DNA of 5,190 nucleotides from Candidatus Zixiibacteriota bacterium (GTDB lineage: Bacteria > Zixibacteria > MSB-5A5 > WJJR01): positions 1 to 5,190 of the forward strand of contig JAGVEK010000387.1 of assembly GCA_020058315.1 (NCBI GenBank), given 5' to 3'. Made by a program: the position numbers and the translations under genes. Below, in pieces: positions 1 through 3,562 of this stretch (positions are counted from its first letter, which is position 1; each line of letters begins with the position of its first letter). The notes below the pieces were generated by a model. It was not told where the DNA came from. It saw only the letters and a program-made list of their open reading frames with translations, and made no database searches.

Positions 1-756
1 AAGCTCTTTGGCGATGAACTCTCGATTGGCCAGACGGTCTTCATCTCTCGTATTCCCTTCACCGTCATCGGCGTGGGTCAGACCAAGCAGCAGATGGGAA
101 TGTATGGCGGCCCCGACATCGAGAAGGCCACGATTCCTGCAACGACATATCAGTCGATCTTCGGTGATAAGTACCTCGACAACCTTGTCATTCAGCCTAA
201 GGATGAGCAGTCCGCCGAGTTGGTCAAGTCGCGTCTCTACCAGGTGCTGGGTGCCAAACTGCAGTTCGATCCCACAGACAAGCAGGCGCTCTCGATCTGG
301 GACACCATCGAAGGGCAGCGTGAATTCGGCAAGATGATGCTTGGGATGCAGATCTTCATGGGTATCCTGGGCGGTCTGACGCTGCTGATCGCAGGGGTGG
401 GTGTCGCCAACATCATGTATGTGGTGATCAAAGAACGCACCAAAGAAATCGGTATCAAGATGGCTCTCGGCGCCAAACCAAGAACCATCCACAATCAATT
501 CCTGCTTGAGGCGCTGCTGATTTGCTTTTCGGGCGGGGCGATCGGGATCTTTATTTCACAACTCATCTGCGATCTGGCATCGATCATTCCGCGCGACCCA
601 AAATCATCGATGTCATGGCTCGGCAATCCGACTATCTCGCTGCCGATAGGGCTCATCACCGTGTTCATTCTGGCAATCGTCGGCCTGACGGCGGGATACT
701 TTCCCGCTCGGCGCGCAGCACGGCTCAATCCGGCGGAGACATTGCGATATGAGTAG
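1..756 (+). CDS. MacB/FtsX-family ABC transporter permease, C-terminal part (5' end outside window)
   Basis: The reading frame is already open at base 1 and runs 251 codons to TAG at 754-756, so the ATG at 73 is internal, not the start. The first ~90 codons match the end of a periplasmic MacB-type domain (IGQTVFI, FTVIGVG, then FDPTDKQALSIWDTIE). A FtsX-type core follows: hydrophobic segments at about codons 115-142, 167-192 and 212-234. The cytoplasmic loop ERTKEIGIKMALGA lies between the first two, and the family's usual tail ARRAARLNPAETLRYE ends the protein. In this family the permease sits in the inner membrane and couples cytoplasmic ATP hydrolysis to periplasmic work: export of drugs, peptides or lipids, or lipoprotein release. 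The partner ATPase is the next gene, 231 bp downstream. The missing N-terminus should hold the first membrane helix and most of the periplasmic domain. The substrate cannot be inferred. The family call is firm; a specific name such as macB is not justified. Confidence 0.93.
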   Translation, partial: KLFGDELSIGQTVFISRIPFTVIGVGQTKQQMGMYGGPDIEKATIPATTYQSIFGDKYLDNLVIQPKDEQSAELVKSRLYQVLGAKLQFDPTDKQALSIWDTIEGQREFGKMMLGMQIFMGILGGLTLLIAGVGVANIMYVVIKERTKEIGIKMALGAKPRTIHNQFLLEALLICFSGGAIGIFISQLICDLASIIPRDPKSSMSWLGNPTISLPIGLITVFILAIVGLTAGYFPARRAARLNPAETLRYE

Positions 757-795
757 TCTAACCCCCATGATTGACGGAACGACGGTTTGTCGGGG

Positions 796-830
796 CACGG
801 CTTGCCGCGACCGCGCAGCGAGGAGCCGTG
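796..830. repeat. Inverted repeat with 7-bp stem between permease and ATPase genes
   Basis: CACGGCT at 796-802 is the exact reverse complement of AGCCGTG at 824-830, with a 21-base GC-rich loop. The loop contains CGACCGCG (808-815), which is also the exact reverse complement of CGCGGTCG at 853-860, so two pairings compete. No T-tract follows, so an intrinsic terminator is unlikely. It is part of the repeat-filled spacer described at 868-931. Confidence 0.5.
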
Positions 831-867
831 GCCGAACTCGTTTGGAGGCGCCCGCGGTCGTTGGCGA

Positions 868-931
868 GGGGCTGAAAACCCCTTGCCCGGGCAAGCGAGC
901 AGCATTGCGGACAAGGGGCTTTAGCCCCTTG
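868..931. repeat. Compound palindromic (REP-like) element in the permease-ATPase spacer
   Basis: The arm at 868-889 (GGGGCTGAAAACCCC then TTGCCCG) pairs with the arm at 908-928, matching at 19 of 21 aligned positions with one gap. Each arm also folds alone. CAAGGGGCT (912-920) and AGCCCCTTG (923-931) form a perfect 9-bp stem around TT, and GGGG/CCCC close at 868-871/879-882. CTTGCCC/GGGCAAG at 882-895 is a perfect 14-bp palindrome joining the arms. This hairpin-within-inverted-repeat design is typical of dispersed intergenic repeats. There is no ORF with a start signal here. It lies inside what should be one operon, so it could affect mRNA processing or relative expression, but that is inference. 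Confidence 0.65.
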
Positions 932-987
932 ATCTGTGGCGGGCGACAATCCATCCGATTTCGTAAAGTCACTTTGAGGGAACACAG

Positions 988-1677
988 ATGAACACCAATG
1001 GCACGATGGTCAAACTGACCGGCGTCCGCAAAATCTACGACACCGGCAAAGTGAAAGTCGAAGCCTTGCGCGGCATCGATCTCGAAGTTCGTCGCGGGGA
1101 ATTCATGACTCTGGTCGGACCGTCCGGTTCCGGCAAATCCACACTGATGAACATTCTCGGTTGTCTGGATGTGCCCAGCGAGGGAACGTACGAATTTGAC
1201 GGACAGCGCGTCGACCGCCTTCCGGTGAATCAGCTGGCCGAACTCCGCAACCGGAGTGTCGGCTTTGTCTTTCAGAATTTCAATCTGCTGCCCTACTCCA
1301 CCGCGCTGGAAAATGTGGAACTGCCGCTGGTGTTCCGCGGTCTGGGTGCGCGGGAACGCCGCGCGCGGGCCATTGAGCTTTTGGAGCGGATCGGTTTGGG
1401 GGATCGCATGGAGCACAAGGCCACCGAGTTATCCGGTGGCCAGATGCAACGTGTCGCCATTGCCCGTGCCCTCGCGAACAACCCGCCGCTGATTCTCGCT
1501 GACGAGCCCACCGGCAATCTCGACACTGCCTCCGGACGCGAAATCGTCGATCTTTTTGAAGAGTTGTGGAAAGCGGGTCACACGATCATGATCATCACGC
1601 ATGACCCCAACCTCCCGATGCGCACCGAGCGGACGATCCATCTGCGGGATGGGCGGCTGGATGACGGCGTGGCGTGA
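988..1677 (+). CDS. ABC transporter ATP-binding protein, MacB/LolD type
   Basis: Complete 229-residue ATPase, the usual length for stand-alone LolD/MacB-like nucleotide-binding subunits. All ABC motifs are intact: Walker A GPSGSGKS at 44-51, Q-loop glutamine 96 (VFQNFNLLP), signature LSGGQ at 148-152, Walker B LILADEP at 168-174, D-loop GNLDT at 176-180, and H-loop histidine 205 (ITHDP). LPYSTALENVELPL after the Q-loop is characteristic of the MacB/LolD/FtsE branch. The start at 988 is chosen because GAGGG at 976-980 lies 7 bases ahead; the in-frame ATG at 1006 has no such site. It should dimerise on the cytoplasmic face of the membrane and drive the permease encoded at 1-756. The 231-bp repeat-rich spacer between the two is longer than expected for a tight operon, but no better partner is visible. 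The substrate is unknown. TGA is at 1675-1677. Confidence 0.96.
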   Translation: MNTNGTMVKLTGVRKIYDTGKVKVEALRGIDLEVRRGEFMTLVGPSGSGKSTLMNILGCLDVPSEGTYEFDGQRVDRLPVNQLAELRNRSVGFVFQNFNLLPYSTALENVELPLVFRGLGARERRARAIELLERIGLGDRMEHKATELSGGQMQRVAIARALANNPPLILADEPTGNLDTASGREIVDLFEELWKAGHTIMIITHDPNLPMRTERTIHLRDGRLDDGVA

Positions 1678-1770
1678 CGCGCTGGCCGATTTGTGTCGTT
1701 GGTTTGTTTCCCTGTTTGTGTAGGGGCGACCCGGGCGGGGATCGGTGCAACCGGCCACCGCTGTGGAGGC

Positions 1771-1923
1771 GGGTGCCACGGATAAGGAAGACGGGGCGGT
1801 TTTTTTGCTCGGTCTTCCTTATCCGTGTTCTTCTTCGGATTGTGGGACAAAGACACGGACCTGCACCCGACGCAGCGAGCGAAGAGCCGAACCCGCCACA
1901 GCGGGTGCTTGTCCGTGGCACCC
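1771..1923. repeat. Long-range inverted repeat GGGTGCCACGGA / TCCGTGGCACCC with nested arms
   Basis: Bases 1771-1782 are the exact reverse complement of 1912-1923 (12 bp). Extended to 16 bases (1771-1786 against 1908-1923), 15 match. Nested inside, 1854-1868 (CACGGACctGCACCC) pairs with 1903-1917 (GGGTGCttGTCCGTG) with one 2-base internal mismatch. ACCCGC/GCGGGT at 1891-1896/1901-1906 forms a hairpin around CACA. Bases 1757-1770 also partly repeat the reverse complement of 1891-1906. Several pairings are mutually exclusive with the 1777-1827 stem, so alternative RNA folds are possible. It looks like a composite of dispersed palindromic units. Confidence 0.6.
1777..1827. repeat. Perfect 16-bp inverted repeat with T7-containing loop
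   Basis: CACGGATAAGGAAGAC at 1777-1792 is the exact reverse complement of GTCTTCCTTATCCGTG at 1812-1827, separated by 19 bases. The loop contains GGGGCGG followed by seven Ts at 1800-1806. After the right arm the sequence is only moderately T-rich (TTCTTCTTCGG). It starts 99 bp after the ATPase stop, so it could end that transcript. However, the T-run sits in the loop rather than after the stem, which is wrong for a standard rho-independent terminator. A dispersed repeat unit is at least as likely. Confidence 0.7.
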
Positions 1924-2019
1924 TGATTCGGAGCCGGGTATTTCGACATGCCCATTCTGATGGTTGTAGCTCCGCGCTCACCCGCTCCCAAGTGATTGGG
2001 GTGGCATTCAGGACGGGAG

Positions 2020-2046
2020 CTTGAGATACCAAATTGGTACTTCAAG
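2020..2046. promoter_or_regulatory. 27-bp near-palindrome, operator-like or hairpin
   Basis: CTTGAGATACCAA (2020-2032) and TTGGTACTTCAAG (2034-2046) are mirror-complementary around one central A: 11 Watson-Crick pairs and one G-T pair in 13. The core TACCAA-A-TTGGTA is perfect. Unlike the neighbouring repeats it is AT-rich, which suits a binding site for a dimeric regulator. It overlaps the stop codon of the short reverse ORF (2044-2042), so it could instead act as an RNA hairpin ending that transcript, although no T-run follows on either strand. No known operator consensus is recognised. Confidence 0.35.
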
Positions 2047-2122
2047 AAATATCCGCCTCGGCGGCATCGCTGATTTCCGGATTGGTGCCATCGCCGGGAA
2101 TCAATGCCTCTTTAGCCGGCAT
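2042..2122 (-). pseudogene. 26-codon ORF with IPGDG motif: possible N-terminal remnant of an isocitrate/isopropylmalate dehydrogenase-like gene
   Basis: On the reverse strand an ATG at 2122-2120 is preceded by GAAGGAG (2134-2128) with a 5-base spacer, one of the best Shine-Dalgarno sites in the window. The product is 26 residues, starting MPAKEALIPGDGTNPEISDA and ending AEADIS, with TGA at 2044-2042. IPGDGxxPEIxxAA is how isocitrate, isopropylmalate and related beta-decarboxylating dehydrogenases begin (usual form IPGDGIGPE). Those enzymes are over 300 residues long, and nothing like the rest of one can be read in any frame downstream, where palindromes take over. It may be the stump of a deleted gene that kept its start, a real small peptide, or a chance match. 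It is divergent from dedA. Only weak promoter-like sequence was seen upstream on that strand. Confidence 0.4.
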
Positions 2123-2159
2123 ACGTTCTCCTTCGATTCTGGTCAATCTGGATCAAGCT

Positions 2160-2187
2160 TTGAGAAATCACAAGGCTATGGTACATT
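2160..2187 (+). promoter_or_regulatory. Candidate sigma70-type promoter for dedA
   Basis: TTGAGA at 2160-2165 (5 of 6 to TTGACA) is followed after 16 bases by TACATT at 2182-2187 (4 of 6 to TATAAT). Transcription would begin near 2194, leaving about 118 bases of leader before the dedA ATG at 2312. It is the best -35/-10 pair noticed ahead of dedA, but consensus matches of this quality occur by chance and the organism's sigma preference is unknown. Confidence 0.3.
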
Positions 2188-2311
2188 CGTCCCTCCCGGC
2201 TGACGACGGGCACACATATATGACGATCTGCGCGGGAACAAGAATCGAAATCGGATCTGAAGCGCCAAGAGTCGTGCCCTTTGCGCCATTCCGTGTTATC
2301 CGGGAATTGAC

Positions 2312-2959
2312 ATGATCACCGACATCATCGATTTCATCCTTCATATCGACCGTCACCTCAATGGGCTGATCCAGGCGTATGGCACTTGGACCTATGCGAT
2401 TCTATTCCTCATCATCTTTGCCGAAACCGGTCTGGTCGCTCTGCCGTTCCTGCCGGGCGATTCGCTGCTTTTTGCCGCCGGAGCGTTCGCCGCACAGGGG
2501 TCACTCGATGTGAGCGTTCTCTTTTTCCTCCTGGCCGTCGCAGCGGTGCTCGGCGACACGGTCAATTACTGGATCGGCCGCTACCTTGGCCCCAAGGTCT
2601 TCCACGACGGCAAAGTGCGTTTCTTCAAGCGGGAGCACCTCGAACGCACTCATCAATTCTACGAGAAGTACGGTGGCCGCACCATCATCATCGCGCGTTT
2701 CATCCCGATTATCCGAACTTTCGCGCCCTTTGTCGCCGGCATCGGGAACATGAGTTATGGACGATTCATGAGCTACAATGTCTTCGGCGGCATCGGCTGG
2801 ATCGCCGTGTTCGTGTTCAGTGGCTATTACTTCGGCAATATCCCCAGTGTGAAGAACAACTTCACCCTCGTGATCCTCGTGATCATCCTGCTCTCGGTCG
2901 CACCGGCGGTCATAGAAGTCCTGCGCCAGCGCAAGCAGCACAAGCGAGTAGTACCCTAA
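2312..2959 (+). CDS. dedA: DedA family membrane protein
   Basis: Complete 215-residue polytopic inner-membrane protein, close in length and pattern to E. coli DedA (about 219 aa). Shared stretches include IDFILHID at the N-terminus, ETGLVALPFLPGDSLLF at 38-54, GDTVNYWIGR at 81-90, THQFYEKYGGRTII at 113-126 and ARFIPIIRTFAPFVAGIGNMSY at 128-149. The acidic and basic residues needed for function in the E. coli paralogue YqjA have counterparts here: E38, D50, R129 and R135. Hydrophobic stretches lie at about 24-40, 51-80, 125-145, 155-175 and 184-202, and the C-terminus is short and basic. Family members (with VTT/TMEM41B relatives) are linked to membrane potential, envelope stress and lipid carrier or phospholipid flipping; which applies here is unknown. 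The ATG at 2312 gives the expected N-terminus but has only a weak ribosome site (CGGGAA). It seems to be a single-gene unit: 634 bp ahead and 603 bp behind without genes. Confidence 0.96.
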   Translation: MITDIIDFILHIDRHLNGLIQAYGTWTYAILFLIIFAETGLVALPFLPGDSLLFAAGAFAAQGSLDVSVLFFLLAVAAVLGDTVNYWIGRYLGPKVFHDGKVRFFKREHLERTHQFYEKYGGRTIIIARFIPIIRTFAPFVAGIGNMSYGRFMSYNVFGGIGWIAVFVFSGYYFGNIPSVKNNFTLVILVIILLSVAPAVIEVLRQRKQHKRVVP

Positions 2960-2998
2960 AATTATGATGGGTGCGTGCGAACACGCACAATCAGAATT
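2960..2998 (+). terminator. Hairpin directly after the dedA stop codon, possible terminator
   Basis: GTGCGTG (2971-2977) and CACGCAC (2982-2988) form a perfect 7-bp stem around CGAA. After a small internal loop it extends through TGAT/ATCA (2965-2968/2990-2993) and AATT/AATT (2960-2963/2995-2998). The structure begins on the base after the TAA at 2957-2959. Only TTG follows, so the T-run of a classical intrinsic terminator is missing. It may end the transcript weakly or protect its 3' end. Confidence 0.45.
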
Positions 2999-3010
2999 GT
3001 CACGGGTCTC

Positions 3011-3116
3011 GATTCCCGGTGTGGCGCGGCCGCCCTCGGTCGCGTTGGTGCTGCGTGGGAGATGGTCTTCCGGCGAGAGTACGCGGGCGAGGGCGCCCGC
3101 GCCACATTCTGGAATT
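3011..3116. repeat. Large imperfect inverted repeat built from two self-complementary arms
   Basis: The 19 bases at 3020-3038 (starting TGTGGCGCGG) pair with 3088-3106 (ending CGCGCCACA) at 18 of 19 positions. ATTCC/GGAAT (3012-3016/3111-3115) extends the stem beyond a small mismatch. Each arm also folds alone: CGCGGCCG/CGGTCGCG at 3025-3032/3037-3044 with one G-T pair, and CGCGGGCG/CGCCCGCG at 3082-3089/3094-3101, perfect, around AGGG. The architecture matches the 868-931 element, suggesting the same type of dispersed repeat. No transposase or terminal duplication is visible. Confidence 0.65.
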
Positions 3117-3524
3117 CCACAACGCCCACAAGGGGCTGTGCTACGAAGGCCATTCGGTCAGTCCATTGTAGCCTCGTGCCCGTTGTCCATGGGCGCCGGG
3201 ACGGCCAGCATCCGGCTAAACACATCCCCCTCAGCATGTTACTGGGAATCGAGGAGCCACTCAGTGGGCACGGCTTGCTTAAGTAATCGCTCAAAAAGTC
3301 GATAATGATGAAGAGCGACTCGTTGCCAGCCGCATCGGCTCCGAATCAGAGGCAGCCGGAGCGGGAAGCTCGAGGCGCAGTTCAGGAAAGATCTGAGGCC
3401 GCGACATCGAGGTCCAGTGAGCTGCTCAGTCATCGCCACTCAGGCTCGCATGCTTCATTCCTCGCACATCAGTTTGCCTGAGATCTGCGGCACTGCAGAC
3501 TTCCACCAAGCCTGCGAGCGCCAG

Positions 3525-3539
3525 CCCGCCACGGCGGGT
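3525..3539. repeat. Short palindrome CCCGCCACGGCGGGT, second copy of the module at 1892-1906
   Basis: It differs from CCCGCCACAGCGGGT at 1892-1906 by one base in 15. The change lies in the loop, so the 5-bp CCCGC/GCGGG stem is preserved in both copies. It sits 24-38 bases ahead of the sensor start codon, so it would lie in the leader of that mRNA just upstream of the ribosome site at 3549-3553. Confidence 0.5.
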
Positions 3540-3562
3540 CACAGCTACAGGAGAAGCTTCCG

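Larger units (their letters stand above)
1678..2311. other. 634-bp intergenic region: repeat-dense left part, short reverse ORF and promoter candidate on the right
   Basis: No ORF here has a convincing start, codon pattern or recognisable product, apart from the 26-codon reverse ORF listed separately. Reverse-strand frames of about 150 codons cross the area, but they run through GC-rich palindromes and into the antisense of the ATPase. Bases 1678-1754 show nothing clear beyond a GGGGCGACCCGGGCGGGG stretch at 1722-1739. Bases 1755-1925 are a nest of inverted repeats. Bases 1926-2019 show only a short AGCTCC/GGAGCT pair (1968-1973/2016-2021). The palindrome, small ORF and promoter candidate occupy 2020-2190. 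The remaining 120 bases are an apparent leader of dedA with no clear structure. Confidence 0.6.
2960..3562. other. 603-bp intergenic region with inverted repeats and no supported gene
   Basis: Apart from the post-dedA hairpin, the large inverted repeat at 3011-3116 and the palindrome near 3525, nothing firm is seen. Short ORFs cross it on both strands. None has a Shine-Dalgarno site or familiar motif. The one at 3305-3481 (58 residues, hydrophilic, rich in Ser, Arg, Glu and Ala) starts after an AT-rich stretch without a ribosome site. Bases 3287-3320 can form a short hairpin (TCGCTC/GAGCGA). No convincing promoter for the downstream sensor gene was found. Confidence 0.55.

Noticed and set aside
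8..337. Forward ORF of 109 residues at the window start
   Set aside because: It is a Ser/Arg-rich out-of-frame shadow of the permease, which has clear family motifs in its own frame.
613..1416. Reverse ORF of 267 residues spanning the permease end, the spacer and half the ATPase
   Set aside because: It is antisense to two firmly identified genes and has no recognisable domain or start signal.
1578..2045. Reverse ORFs of about 145-155 residues across the ATPase-dedA gap
   Set aside because: They run through inverted repeats and into ATPase antisense, the product is Pro/Arg-rich without motifs, and no Shine-Dalgarno site precedes them.
2034..2315. Forward ORF of 93 residues upstream of dedA
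   Set aside because: No ribosome site or motif. It overlaps the better-supported reverse ORF and the dedA promoter candidate, and ends in the dedA start region.
2962..3294. Forward and reverse ORFs of 103-113 residues in the dedA-sensor gap
   Set aside because: Several frames are open at once over GC-rich inverted repeats. None has a start signal or familiar sequence, so openness reflects base composition.
3305..3481. 58-residue forward ORF (starts MMKSDSLPAASA)
   Set aside because: No Shine-Dalgarno site before the paired ATGs, low-complexity hydrophilic composition, and no recognisable motif.
757..3562. CRISPR array, or insertion sequence with terminal repeats
   Set aside because: The repeats are few, palindromic and irregularly spaced, without uniform spacers. 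No transposase or cas-like protein is encoded.
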